Assembly (NCBI GenBank): GCA_039583875.1
Contig: CM077163.1
Coordinates: 227,346,646 to 227,410,645, forward strand
Reading direction: 5' to 3'
DNA: 64,000 nt
Origin: Platanthera guangdongensis
Taxonomy: Eukaryota; Streptophyta; Magnoliopsida; Asparagales; Orchidaceae
In this document: positions 46,535 through 57,526 of the stretch, piece after piece
Position numbering within the stretch: the first letter of the stretch is position 1
Layout: each line of letters opens with the position of its first letter
Translations under genes and position numbers: made by a program
Notes under the pieces: generated by a model
Database searches by the model: none
What the model saw: the letters and a program-made list of their open reading frames with translations, nothing else
What the model was told of the DNA's origin: nothing

Positions 46535-48490
46535 TGTTGAAAATTATGAAGTGAAAGTGGGTGAATGGAAGGCTCGGGCAACCTATCCGCGCGGACTACG
46601 CGGACAGGGTTGGCGGACTGCTAAGTCGGCAGGGATGTTGCAGGTAGTTTGCTCTGTAGCGGCCTGGGCGGTCTGTTCGCGCGGACTACACGAATAGCAG
46701 CAACGGTCTGGCAGGCCGGTGATCACTCAGCAGGCAGTTGGATCCCAGAAAGTAACCGGGTGGATAGTATCTCTATTCGCGGAGTCCGGCATGAAGCAGA
46801 CTAATGAACTAGAGCTCGGCAGACCGGTTTGGCAGTTGCCTTGGTCTTGCTCTGGTGCAGCGGCAAGTGGAAGCCGCGGAGACCGCCGGTCAGTACGGAC
46901 AGAAGCTGGAGGTCGCCCGGTATGGCAGGCTAGATCCAGTGTCCACCAGTAAGTGCGGACTGGACCTTGTGGCCAGTGGACTGGACTTGGTGGGTTCTTA
47001 ACCAAGTCCAGGTTGGCTCAGTCTGGGGAGATCGCGCAGTGGAGCGCGGGCTGCTTTCTCAGTCCTCCAAGCCTAGTAGAAGTGTTGTTGCCTTGATTGC
47101 TAGCTTGGGGATATGCGGACTGGAGGATTGCCTGTGCAAGAGCGTGTGGACTGGAGCTAGAGTCCACTGAGTTCGGTTTAGCCTTGTGATAAGGTTATGA
47201 ATTCAGGAATGCGGACAGGAGTTTGCTGTGTAAGCAGACTGGATCGGCGTGTCCGCTGAGTCCGACGGTGCCTTGGAGATAAGACAATGGATTTGGGATG
47301 TGCGGACGGAAGCCGGGTGTCCGCTGAGTCCGGCAGGTGCCTTGATGACGAGGCTGCAGGAAAGGGTTATGCGGGCTGATGTTTTGTCCGCAGATTGGCG
47401 GACATAGCTATTGCGGAGTCTGGCTGTGGTGGTCCTGGTTTCGCCCTTGGCGACAAGGCGGACTGGTATGTTGTCCGGCCTTGGTGATGTCTTGGCGGTT
47501 TGGCCTTTGGCGACAAGGAGGACTGGAGATTGGAGTCCGGCCTTAGAGAAGCTAGGCAGGATGGCTATCTGCACGGGAGCGGCGGACTGGTGTGTGTATC
47601 CGCGGGCTTACAGATACACTTGTTCTTGCTGCGGGATGTGGCGGTGATCCTATCGGCTTGGGCGGTGATCATACTCATCATCGTGCCTATAAATAGGACC
47701 CATGTCACATCAGGAAAAGATAACCAAGGTGACCTGAACCGAAGTAAGTGAACAGTATTTGAGCTCGCGTAAGTTGCTGCGGACTGGACCTTGGAGTCCG
47801 CGCGGTTTGAGAGTTGACTGCGTTGTGTTGTGCAGGTTGTGCAGATAGCGCTGGAAAGCCAGGACTTGGCTCTGATTGCGGTCAGGGACAGTGCGGACTC
47901 TGCGGTTAAGCAACAGGCGGTAAACAGTAAGTCGCGGATAGCGACTAGACAGTCTTCTCTTTGGCAACTTGGTTCGAAGTTCGGGAAGTCGCCTGCTTCA
48001 GCCAAACTGTTCCTTTCGGTGGCGCAGCGTGTGCGGTCTGGCGGCTAGACGACCTCGCGGTCAGGCGGCCTGCAGATCAGCGGTGAAGAGCTAAGCATTG
48101 GAATAAGTGGTAGTCCGCGCGGCTTGGGTTGCGGTCTGGCGACCTAGCGGACTGAGCGGACTCCACAGCAGTAGACCGGCGGCTTGTTGATTGAGTCCGC
48201 GCGGCTTGTTTTGTTTCTTGTCTTTGTAACTGTCTCTGTTCTCCTGGTTTGGTTGTTGGTGAAGCATGTCTCGCCATGTATGTATTGTCTTGTAAAGAAG
48301 TTTGCTCTTGATCAATAAAGACGCTTGTGCTGCATGTGTTACTGGTTGTTACTGCTTTGTTGAGATAACCCCTGCTAACTCCAAGATCCGGGAAAACGTT
48401 CAATATTATAAGTGGACGTGTCCTCCTCTGGGTTGTTGAGTTTCAACAGGATATCCGAGGTGGTGTCTGCGGGTTTGTTGAATTTTAACA
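46535..48490 (+). repeat. CopB 3' LTR (1956 bp)
   Basis: It begins after CACTTCAAGGGGGG (PPT) with TGTTGAAAATTATG. It has the same length as the 5' copy with scattered substitutions, densest in the first 600 bp. Confidence 0.95.
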
Positions 48491-48495
48491 CTCCC

Positions 48496-49396
48496 CCAGT
48501 GGCCCTTTTTGGGGGGGCCGGGGTCTCCCCCCTGCCCCCCTGCCCCCCTGCCCGCGGCTTGGTGGGGCGAGACCGGCCAAGGTCGGGGGTCTCGCCCCTG
48601 CCCGCGGCTTGGTGGGGCGATACCGACCAAGGCCGGGGATCTCGCCCCTGCCCGCGGCTTGGTGGGGCGAGACCGGCCAAGGCCGGGGGTCTCGCCCCTG
48701 CCTGCGGCTTGGTGGGGCGAGACTGGCCAAGGCCGGGGGTCTCTCCCCTGCCCGCGGCTTGGTGGGGCGAGACCGGCCAAGGCCGGGGGTCTCGCCCCTG
48801 CCCGCGGCTTGGTGGGGCGAGACCGGCCAAGGCCGGGGGTATCTCCCCTGCCCGCGGCTTGGTGGGGCGAGACCGGCCAAGTCCGTGGGTCTCGCCCCTG
48901 CCCGCGGCTTGGTGGGACGAGACCGGCCAAGGCCGGGGGTCTCGCCCCTGCCCTCGTCCCCCCTGTGCTTGGCCCCTAGGTGGATGATGGGAGGGGTGGT
49001 TTTTACCCCTTTAACCCCCGACGTGGCTGTTTTTTATTGGCCCAAGGTGTATTTGGCGTAGGGGTATTTCGAGCATTTTGGCCCATGAGATTTGGAAAAC
49101 TATAAATAGATCCCCTTGGGTGCCTTTGGAGAGGAGATTTTTAGCTTCCTCCTCCCTTAGCTTCTTCTTGGTAGAGTAGAGAGAGCTCTCCAAGGCACCC
49201 TAGCTCAGGCATTGGCTAGGGAGGGGAAGTGCTCAGGTAGCCTTCTGGATGTGAGGTGGGACCTCGGTGCTAGAGCCGAGGATCTGTTTCTAGCTTCTTG
49301 ATCTTTGGTCCGTGACGTTCCTCCGGGTGTAGTGGGTGTGAGGTCACCCCTTTCTAGGGACCCCGAACTCCACAGAGGTCAATTTTGGCTTCAACA
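48496..49396 (+). repeat. F 5' LTR, part 2
   Basis: It resumes after CopB's duplication and contains the eight-unit 50-bp array. A TATA box is at 49101-49108 (AACTATAAATAGATC), and it ends CTTCAACA. The following CTTTGGTGCGGTGAGC (49397-49412) occupies the PBS place; I cannot assign its tRNA. Confidence 0.92.
48551..48950 (+). repeat. 50-bp hairpin VNTR in F 5' LTR, eight copies
   Basis: CCCGCGGCTTGGTGGGGCGA starts every 50 bp at 48551, 48601, 48651, 48701, 48751, 48801, 48851 and 48901. Each unit contains GGGGCGAGACC and its exact reverse complement GGTCTCGCCCC around a 13-base loop. The array is therefore a row of GC-rich hairpins. Long open frames on both strands here are produced by this repeat. 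Confidence 0.95.
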
Positions 49397-49451
49397 CTTT
49401 GGTGCGGTGAGCGTGGAGAGTGACCAGCACAGAAGATCTCGGGAGAGTGTC

Positions 49452-49998
49452 ATGACTGGAGGTCAAGGAGGTAGTGATGATCTCGGCGAGCTCCCCAGCC
49501 CAGGACCCTTTGTTGGGAGGCAAGAGTTCATGGCCTCCATCCAAGGCATCATGGAGATGCTGCGAAGCATTGCTCCTCATGATGGCAGCTCCACCCCAAC
49601 CCCCCAGGAGCTAGCTCCCCCCCTCGACGAGTCGACTCCCAGGGGTCTAGGCGAGATGACCCCAGCGGGGGAAGAAGGAAGTGCACCAGGAAGAAGGCCA
49701 GGGAAGGAGAGGATGGGAGATGGGGTCGAGCGAGACCTCACCGACCGGGAGCTGTTCTCCATCCCGGCGAGTGCCAACCTCCCAGGCGAGCAGGTCGCAC
49801 GAGTGGAAGTGGCGAGACCACCCCTTAGGGGGTCACCCTTCAGCGAGATGATCATCTCAGCTCCCATTCCCGAGGGGTTCAGAGAGCCAGACATGGCTTA
49901 CTACACCGGGAAGGATGACCCCGTTCAGCATCTGCAGTGGTTCGAGGATGCCATCTCCATCAGGCCGATGAAGGATGCCTTCAAGTGTCGCCTCTCGG
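49452..49998 (+). pseudogene. F truncated Gag (N-terminal part)
   Basis: It starts at ATG 49452 (MTGGQGGSDDLGEL). A low-complexity Pro/Gly/Ser region leads to PFSEMIISAPIPEGFREPDM, then AYYTGKDDPVQHLQWFED and DAFKCRL. This is the start of the Gag domain of Tat-type gypsy elements. It runs directly into the 79-bp satellite at 49992, which shifts frame every unit and ends the reading at 50069. The missing Gag core makes it non-functional on its own. Confidence 0.8.
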
Positions 49999-52900
49999 AG
50001 GGTGGGGTAGGTCTCACCTCGAGATGGATTCCGCTGTCAGGCTCTCACCTAGCTGGCAGGGCAGGTTGATCTCTCGGAGGGTGGGGAAGGTCTCACCTCG
50101 AGATGGATTCCGCTGTCAGGCTCTCACCTAGCTGGCAGGGTAGGTTGATCTCTCGGAGGGTGGGGTAGGTCTCACCTCGAGATGGATTCCGCTGTCAGGC
50201 TCTCACCTAGCTGGCAGGGCAGGTTGATCTCTCGGAGGGTGGGGTAGGTCTCACCTCGAGATGGATTCTGCTGTCAGGCTCTCACCTAGCTGGCAGGGCA
50301 GGTTGATCTCTCGGAGGGTGGGGAAGGTCTCACCTCGAGATGGATTCCGCTGTCAGGCTCTCACCTAGCTGGCAGGGCAGGTTGATCTCTCGGAGGGTGG
50401 GGTAGGTCTCACCTCGAGATGGATCCCGCTGTCAGGCTCTCACCTAGCTGGCAGGGCAGGTTGATCTCTCGGAGGGTGGGGTAGGTCTCACCTCGAGATG
50501 GATTCCGCTGCCAGGCTCTCACCTAGCTGGCAGGGCAGGTTGATCTCTCGGAGGGTGGGGAAGGTCTCACCTCGAGATGGATTCCGCTGCCAAGCTCTCA
50601 CCTAGCTGGCAGGGCAGGTTGATCTCTCGGAGGGTGGGGAAGGTCTCACCTCGGGATGGATTCCGCTGCCAGGCTCTCACCTAGCTGGCAGGGCAGGTTG
50701 ATCTCTCGGAGGGTGGGGAAGGTCTCACCTCGAGATGGATTCCGCTGCTAGGCTCTCACCTAGCTGGCAGGGCAGGTTGATCTCTCGGAGGGTGGGGTCG
50801 ATCTCACCTCGAGATGGATTCCGCTGCCAGGCTCTCACCTAGCTGGCAGGGGAGGTTGATCTCTCAGAGGGTGGGGTAGGTCTCACCTCGAGATGGATTC
50901 TGCTCTCAGGCTCTCACCTAGCTGGCAGGGCAGGTTGATCTCTCGGAGGGTGGGGAAGGTCTCACCTCGAGATGGATTCCGCTGCCAGGCTCTCACCTAG
51001 CTGGCAGGGCAGGTTGATCTCTCGGAGGGTGGGGAATGTCTCACCTCGAGATGGATTCCGCTCTCAGGCTCTCACCTAGCTGGCAGGGCAGGTTGATCTC
51101 TCGGAGGGTGGGGTAGGTCTCACCTCGAGATGGATTCCGCTGCCAGGCTCTCACCTAGCTGGCAGGGCAGGTTGATCTCTCGGAGGGTGGGGTAGGTCTC
51201 ACCTCGAGATGGATTCTGCTGTCAGGCTCTCACCTAGCTGGCAGGGCAGGTTGATCTCTCGGAGGGTGGGGAAGGTCTCACCTCGAGATGGATTACGCTG
51301 TCAGGCTCTCACCTAGCTGGCAGGGCAGGTTGATCTCTCGGAGGGTGGGGTAGGTCTCACCTCGAGATGGATCCCACTGTCAGGCTCTCACCTAGCTGGC
51401 AGGGCAGGTTGATCTCTCGGAGGGTAGGGTAGGTCTCACCTCGAGATGGATTCCGCTGCCAGGCTCTCACCTAGCTGGCAGGGCAGGTTGATCTCTCGGA
51501 GGGTGGGGTAGGTCTCACCTTGAGATGGATTCCGCTGCCAGGCTCTCACCTAGCTCGCAGGGCAGGTTGATCTCTCGGAGGGTGGGGTAGGTCTCACCTC
51601 GAGATGGATTCCGCTGCCGGGCTCTCAACTAGCTGGCAGGGCAGGTTGATCTCTCGGAGGGTGGGGAAGGTCTCACCTCGAGATGGATTCCGCTGTCAGG
51701 CTCTCACCTAGCTGGAAGGGCAGGTTGATCTCTCGGAGGGTGGGGTAGGTCTCACCTCGAGATGGATCCCGCTGTCAGGCTCTCACCTAGCTGGCAGGGC
51801 AGGTTGAACTCTCGGAGGGTGGGGTAGGTCTCACCTCGAGATGGATTCCGCTGTCAGGCTCTCACCTAGCTGGCAGGGTAGGTTGATCTCTCGGAGGGTG
51901 GGGTAGGTCTCACCTCAAGATGGATTCCGCTGCCAGGCTCTCAACTAGCTGGCAGGGCAGGTTGATCTCTCGGAGGGTGGGGAAGGTCTCACCTCGAGAT
52001 GGATTCCGCTGCCAGGCTCTCACCTAGCTGGCAGGGCAGGTTGATCTCTCGGACGGTGGGGTAGGTATCACCTCGAGATGGATTCCGCTACTAGGCTCTC
52101 ACCTAGCTGGCAGGGCAGGTTGATCTCTCGGAGGGTGGGGTAGGTCTCACCTCGAGATGGATTCCGTTGTTAGGCTCTCACCTAGCTGGCAGGGAAGGTT
52201 GATATCTCGGAGGGTGGGGTAGGTCTCACCTCGAGATGGATTCCGCTGCCAGGCTCTCACCTAGCTGGGAGGGCAGGTTGATCTCTCGGAGGGTGGGGAA
52301 TGTCTCACCTCGAGATGGATTCCGCTGCCAGGCTCTCACCTAGCTAGCAGGGTAGGTTGATCTCTCAGAGGGTGGGGTAGGTCTCCCCTCGAGATGGATT
52401 CCGCTGCCAGGCTCTCACCTAGCTGGCAGGGCATGTTGATCTCTCGGAGGGTGGGGTAGGTCTCACCTCGAGATGGATTCCGCTGCCAGGCTCTCACCTA
52501 GCTGGCAGGGCAGGTTGATCTCTCGGAGGGTGGGGTAGGTCTCACCTCGAGATGGATTCCGCTGCCAGGCTCTCACCTAGCTGGCAGGGCAGGTTGATCT
52601 CTCGGAAGGTGGGGTATGTCTCACCTCGAGATGGATTCCGCTGTCAGGCTCTCACCTAGCTGGCAGGGCAGGTTGATCTCTCGGAGGGTGGGGTAGGTCT
52701 CACCTCGAGATTGATTCTGCTGTCAGGCTCTCACCTAGCTGGCAGGGCAGGTTGATCTCTTGGAGGGTGGGGTAGGTCTCACCTCGAGATGGATTCCGCT
52801 GCCAGGCTCTCACCTAGCTGGCAGGTCAGGTTGATCTCCCGTAGGGTGGGGAAGGTCTCACCACGAGATGGATTCCGCTGCTAGGCTCTCACCTAGCTGG

Positions 52901-54177
52901 CAGGGGAGGTTGATCTCTCGGAGGGTGGGGTAGGTCTCACCTCGAGATGGATCCCGCTGTCAGGCTCTCACCTAGCTGGCAGGGCAGGTTGATCTCTGGG
53001 AGGATGGGGTAGGTCTCACCTCGAGATGGATTCCGCTGCCAGGCACTCACCTAGCTGGCAGGGCAGGTTGATCTCTCGGACGGTGGGGTAGGTCTCACCT
53101 CAAGATGGATTCCGCTGCCAGGCTCTCAACTAGTTGGCAGGGCAGGTTGATCTCTCGGAGGGTGGGGAAGGTCTCACCTCGAGATGGATTCCGCCGCCAG
53201 GCTCTCACCTAGCTGGCAGGGCAGGTTGATCTCTCGGACGGTGGGGTAGGTATCACCTCGAGATGGATTCCGCTGCCAGGCTCTCACCTAGCTGGCAGGG
53301 CAGGTTGATCTCTCGGAGGGTGGGGTAGGTCTCACCTCGAGATGGATTCCGCTGTCAGGCTCTCACCTAGCTGGCAGGGCAGGTTGATCTCTCGGAGGGT
53401 GGGGTAGGTCTCACCTCGAGATGGATTCCGCTGTTAGGCTCTCACCTAGCTGGCAGGGCAGGTTGATCTCTCGGAGGGTGGGGAAGGTCTCACCTCGAGA
53501 TGGATTCCGCTGCCAGGCTCTCACCTAGCTAGCAGGGTTGGTTGATCTCTCAGAGGGTGGGGTAGGTCTCCCCTCGAGATGGATTCCGTTGTCAGGCTCT
53601 CACCTAGCTGGCAGGGCATGTTGATCTCTCGGAGGGTGGGGTAGGTCTCACCTCGAGATGGATTCCGCTGCCAGGCTCTCACCTAGCTGGCAGGGCAGGT
53701 TGATCTCTCGGAGGGTGGGGTAGGTCTCACCTCGAGATGGATTCCGCTGCCAGGCTCTCACCTAGCTGGCAGGGCAGGTTGATCTCTCGGAGGGTGGGGT
53801 ATGTCTCACCTCGAGATGGATTCCGCTGCCAGGCTCTCACCTAGCTGGCAGGGCATGTTGATCTCTCGGAGGGTGGGGTAGGTCTCACCTCGAGATGGAT
53901 TCTGCTGCCAGGCTCTCACCTAGCTGGCAGGGCAGGTTGATCTCTTGGATGGTGGGGTAGGTCTCACCTCGAGATGGATTCCGCTGCCAGGCTCTCACCT
54001 AGCTGGCAGGGCAGGTTGATCTCCCGTAGGGTGGGGAAGGTCTCACCTCGAGATGGATTCCGCTGCTAGGCTCTCACCTAGCTGGCAGGGGAGGTTGATC
54101 TATCGGAGGGTGGGGTAGGTCTCACCTCGAGATGGATTCCGCTGCCAGGCTCCCACTAGCTGGCAGGGCAGGTTGAT
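49992..54177 (+). repeat. 79-bp tandem repeat array, 53 units, inside element F
   Basis: The unit starts CTCTCGGAGGGTGGGGTAGG and ends ...GGCAGGGCAGGTTGAT. From 49992 to 54177 is 4186 bp, equal to 53 x 79 minus one base; the deletion is in the last unit (TCCCACTAGC, near 54150). GTTGAT anchors at 50065, 50144, 50223, 52198 and 54172 are all in register. Units vary at few positions (GCTGTC/GCTGCC/GCTGCT, GGGGTAGG/GGGGAAGG). Rare variants recur 948 bp (12 units) apart in the first half and 1185 bp (15 units) apart in the second. No coding frame crosses it. Confidence 0.97.
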
Positions 54178-54430
54178 CTCTCGTAGAAGCCAAGTCCCTT
54201 ACCCGGAGGAGGTCTCGCCACACAGGCTCCCATAGCTGGCATGGCAGGTTGACCCCTCTGGGAGGTGAAGTGTTGTTTACCCGGAGGAGGTCTCGCCACC
54301 CAGGTTCCCATAGCTGGCATGACAGGTTGACCCCTCCGGGGGGGTGAAGTGTCCTTTACCCGGAGGAGGTCTCGCCACCCAGGATCCCATAGCTGGCATG
54401 GCAGGTTGACCCCGCAGGAAAGTTACACTC
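54178..54430 (+). repeat. Three diverged units of the 79-bp family
   Basis: TTACCCGGAGGAGGTCTCGC recurs at 54199, 54277 and 54356 (78 and 79 bp apart). These units align with the main array (GGTCTC, CATAGCTGGCATGGCAGGTTGA) but are clearly older or differently homogenised. After them 54431-54495 is unique sequence up to the LTR, with AAAAGAGCGGG as a weak PPT candidate. Confidence 0.85.
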
Positions 54431-54495
54431 CGCGAATACGTTGGGTTGGATGTTTCTTTCCGAGCTTATGCCAACCTCGAAAAGAGCGGGATTAT

Positions 54496-55340
54496 GTACA
54501 ACCCCGTATTCGCAAAGAGTGGGCCCAGAACAAGGCAGACGCGTTTTAAAGCTTTTTGGAGATTTTGCACTCTCGGCGGCCAATTTTGGCTCTAGCTTGG
54601 AAACATACTAGTAGGGGAGGAAAAATCGGCCTCCCCCAGTGGCCCTTTTTTTTGGGGGGGGGGGGGTCTCCCCCCTGTCCCCCCTGCGCCCCCTGCCCGC
54701 GGCTTGGTGGGGCGAGACCGGCCAAGGCCGGGGGTCTCGCCCCTGCCCGCGGCTTGGTGGGGCGAGACCGGCCAAGGCTGCGGTCTCGCCCCTGCCCGCG
54801 GCTTGGTGGGGCGAGACCGGCCAAGGCCGGGGGTCTCGCCCCTGCCCGCGGCTTGGTGGGGCGAGACTGGCCAAGGCCGGGGGTCTCTCCCCTGCCCTTG
54901 TCCCCCCTGTGCTCAGCCCCTAGGTGGATGAGGGGCGGGGTGGTTTTTACCCCTTTACCCCCCGACGTGGCTATTTTCCATTGGCCCAAGTTGTATTTGG
55001 CGTAGGGGTATTTCGGGCATTTTGGCCCATGAGATTTGGAAAACTATAAATAGATCCCCTTGGGTGCCTTTGGAGAGGAGATTTTTAGCTTCCTCCTCCC
55101 TTAGCTTCTTCTTGGTAGAGTAGAGAGAGCTCTCCAAGGCACCCTAGCTTAGGCATTGGCTAGGGAGGGGAAGTGCTCAGGTAGCCTTCTGGGTGTGAGG
55201 TGGGACCTCCGCGCTAGAGGCGAGGGTCTTTTTCTAGCTTCTTGATCTTTGGTCCGTGACGTTCCTTCAGGTGTAGTAGGTGTGAGGTCACCCCTTTCTA
55301 GGGACCCCGAACTCCACAGAGGTCAATTTTGTCTTCAACA
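54496..55340 (+). repeat. F 3' LTR (845 bp)
   Basis: It starts TGTACAACCCCG and ends GTCTTCAACA. It has four 50-bp hairpin units (54696, 54746, 54795, 54845) against eight in the 5' LTR. A TATA box is at 55045-55052. Confidence 0.94.
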
Positions 55341-55345
55341 CCAGG

Positions 55346-55713
55346 AAGTTCATCCGAGAATACATCCTCGAACTCTGCCACCACTGGCACTTCCCCAAGC
55401 GATAATCTGGAAAGGCGAACCTCCAATAACGCTACAAGAGCTACTCCACCCTGGCTAACTGCATGCGCCAACTGCAAGGCCGAAATCAGAGAACAGACCA
55501 CTCCATTGAGGCCCTCAAATTTGACCTCTGACTGCCCTCGCTTCTTAGGGTCACCACCTTAGATAGGCAATCAATACTGGCACGTTGCTCTGCTAGCCAG
55601 TCCATTCCCAAAATCACATCAAACTCGACCAACTGTAAGACCGCTGCTATCAACACAAGTCAACTATGCTTAGCTCCCAACAAATGCGCCCTTTCTTTCC
55701 GGTGGTCATGGAT
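55346..55713 (-). pseudogene. GypE Pol fragment: protease C-terminus to RT start
   Basis: On the minus strand, [15 protein letters not shown] of the protease region is near 55635-55590. VVAEFEDVFSDELPG, the RT entry motif, runs down to 55346. It joins VPPRRDIDF at 43309 across the F insertion and joins the protease start at 63291 across CopG. A TGA/TAA-containing stretch separates the blocks. Confidence 0.85.
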
Positions 55714-57384
55714 TGTTGAAATTTGTGAAGTGAAAGTGGGTGACGGGACAGGCCGCGCGGCCTGTGCGGACAGCTTTGGCGGACTGGGCGGACTGGGCGG
55801 ACTGAGATGTGCGGCCTGGTGGAAAGTCTAGTGGGAAGCCAGTTGTTCTTCTGGGCGGTTTGCACGGGTTGAGTCCGCGGACTATGCGGCCTGGATTCTG
55901 CGGATAGGGTGTTTGCTGATTGGCTTTGCCAAGGAGCGGCCTGGCGGATGAAGGTTGCGGACTGGTGCATTGCTCAGTGGCCGCGGGTGCAAGCTTGCGC
56001 TGTTGGCGGGTTGGCTCGAGTTCGCGGGAAGCCTTGCGGACTGGTGTGTCTGCGTTATGGGCTGTTGCGGACTGGGCCTTGAGCTTGGCTGAGGCCTTGT
56101 CGAGCTCAGGTGTTACAGCAGGTCTTGCTGTGGAGACCGGTTGGCGGACTGGTGTTTAGAGTCCGGGAGGAAGCTGCTGTGTTGGACAAGTGCGAGGAGC
56201 TCGTGGACTGGTTGCGGTCTGTGCTAGGGTGTTTGGCGGACGGGACTTTGTGTCCGCCATGCTCGCACTGGCCCTTGATGGTTTTGGACTTGGTCACACA
56301 CTGTGCCAAGTTCATAGTGTCCGCTGTGTCCGCCAAGTCCGATGTGACCGGGCGGACTGTTGCTGTTTGCCTTTGGTCGTGGACTTATGGCGGATTGAGG
56401 TGTGAGTCTTGCGGACTGCCTCGGGTTGGTGCGGACAGCCATTGAAGAGGGTTTGCTGTCCTGAAGCAGTTGGAGCTTTGCGGGCTGGTGCCTTGTCCGC
56501 TTAGCTTGGGCGGACTGGAGAGGGTTCGTCAATGGTTGCCTTGCTCCTGGCGGATTCCTTGGTGTCCGGCTAAGTCCATGCGGACTCAGCGGACGGTGGT
56601 TGTATTCACGCGGACTGAGGGTGGTGTCGCTATCTCTTGGGCGGTGACCACACTCCTCACCTTGCCTATAAATAGGACCCCCCTGGGACATCTACAGTAA
56701 CCTGTGTAACGTGAGTGAACAGTAAATTGGGTTGGGCGAGTGCTGCGGTCTGTGTTTTCCAGTCCGCACGGATTGTTTCAGGCTGACGGTTTGCTGTGTG
56801 CAGGTCGCGCGGATAACTTCAAGGAGCCAGGAGTTTGGCTGTGACTTCGGTCAGTGCTTGGAAGTGTGCGGTCTCTGCGGACTCAGCAGGAGGTCGCTCT
56901 GCGGCTTGTCAGTTCTGTTTTAACTTTCCCAGCTTCAATAACCTGTCCGTCGGCTTCAGGCGGGTAGGGGAGTTCCTCAGTTCAGGTTCAGCAGGAGGCG
57001 AATAACGGTGTGTCCGCGCGGCCTCGCGGTCTCGGCGGACTCCGTGGTATTCGGCGGATTGCAGCATAGCTTGGGCAAGCTCAGCGGTCTCGGCGGTCTC
57101 GGCGACCTCGCGGTCTCGGCGGACTGGAGTGCTGTCCGCCCGGCTTGTTTTTTTGGTTCTTTCTGTCTACAGCTGTAATACTAGCGAAATCATGTCTCGC
57201 TATGTATGCCTCGGATTGTAAAGAAGTGAATGCATAATAAGACCTGCTTGTGCTTCCATTGTTTTTGTTGGGTGCAACCTCTAGTCCTTGGGTTTCCGCA
57301 GGTTCAGCGTGCGAACTGGGTAGTTCCGAAGATATTAATTTGGTGTTTGGGCTATCTTGCTGACCACGTTGAGAAAATTTAACA
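55714..57384 (+). repeat. CopG 5' LTR (1671 bp)
   Basis: It runs TGTTGAAATTTGTG to AAATTTAACA and is GC-rich with many GCGGACT words. TATA box at 56667-56674. A possible leader intron lies at 56711-56803. Confidence 0.96.
56667..56674 (+). promoter_or_regulatory. CopG 5' LTR TATA box
   Basis: GCCTATAAATAGGACCCC follows GGTGACCACACTCCTCACC. Both are conserved in CopB and partly in CopC. The 3' LTR copy is at 62569-62576. Confidence 0.72.
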
Positions 57385-57396
57385 TGGTATCAGAGG
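57385..57396 (+). other. CopG primer-binding site (tRNA-iMet type)
   Basis: TGGTATCAGAGG abuts the LTR end with no gap, the typical plant copia PBS. Confidence 0.92.
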
Positions 57397-57526
57397 GAGG
57401 TTTCTGAGGTTGCGGAGGTTCAGTTGCGTGAGCGGAGGTCAACCAGCGTTGTTACTCAGTGATTGAGTGGTGTTCAACCTGTGTTGTTGCTCGGAGCTGC
57501 TGAAGGGTGACCAACAGGTGATTGCA

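Larger units (their letters stand above)
43452..48490 (+). mobile_element. CopB: internally deleted mini-copia (5039 bp)
   Basis: The LTRs are both exactly 1956 bp (43452-45407 and 46535-48490). The CTCCC duplication is perfect (43447-43451, 48491-48495). The interior is only 1127 bp and retains pieces of gag, the zinc knuckle, pre-integrase, RT start and RNase H end. It lacks RT and integrase function but transposed as a unit, so it was mobilised in trans. By eye the LTRs differ by a few percent. Confidence 0.95.
43310..55340 (+). mobile_element. F: Tat-like gag-only LTR element with giant internal satellite
   Basis: The LTRs begin TGTACAACC and end CTTCAACA. Left LTR: 43310-43451 plus 48496-49396 (split by CopB; about 1043 bp). 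Right LTR: 54496-55340 (845 bp). The flanks CCAGG (43305-43309 and 55341-55345) are a perfect duplication within GypE's RT start. The interior (49397-54495) holds a truncated Gag frame and then about 4.4 kb of 79-bp tandem repeats. No protease, RT or integrase is present, so it is non-autonomous. The LTR length difference comes mainly from 8 versus 4 copies of a 50-bp repeat. Confidence 0.93.

Noticed and set aside
48375..49061. Long overlapping open frames on both strands (Gly/Pro/Arg-rich, e.g. WWGETGQGRGSRPCPRLGG)
   Set aside because: They are produced by a 50-bp GC-rich hairpin repeat lacking stop codons in all frames. The same happens at 54546-55005. There is no conserved domain and they lie in an LTR.
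49992..54430. CRISPR-like regular repeat spacing
   Set aside because: Units are contiguous with no unique spacers, the repeat is 79 bp, and the context is a plant retrotransposon. It is a tandem satellite.
57467..57526. Upstream ATG as CopG start
   Set aside because: The extra 20 residues (MVFNLCCC...) are not present in the CopA Gag, which starts at the position equivalent to 57527. I kept the later ATG but the earlier one cannot be excluded.
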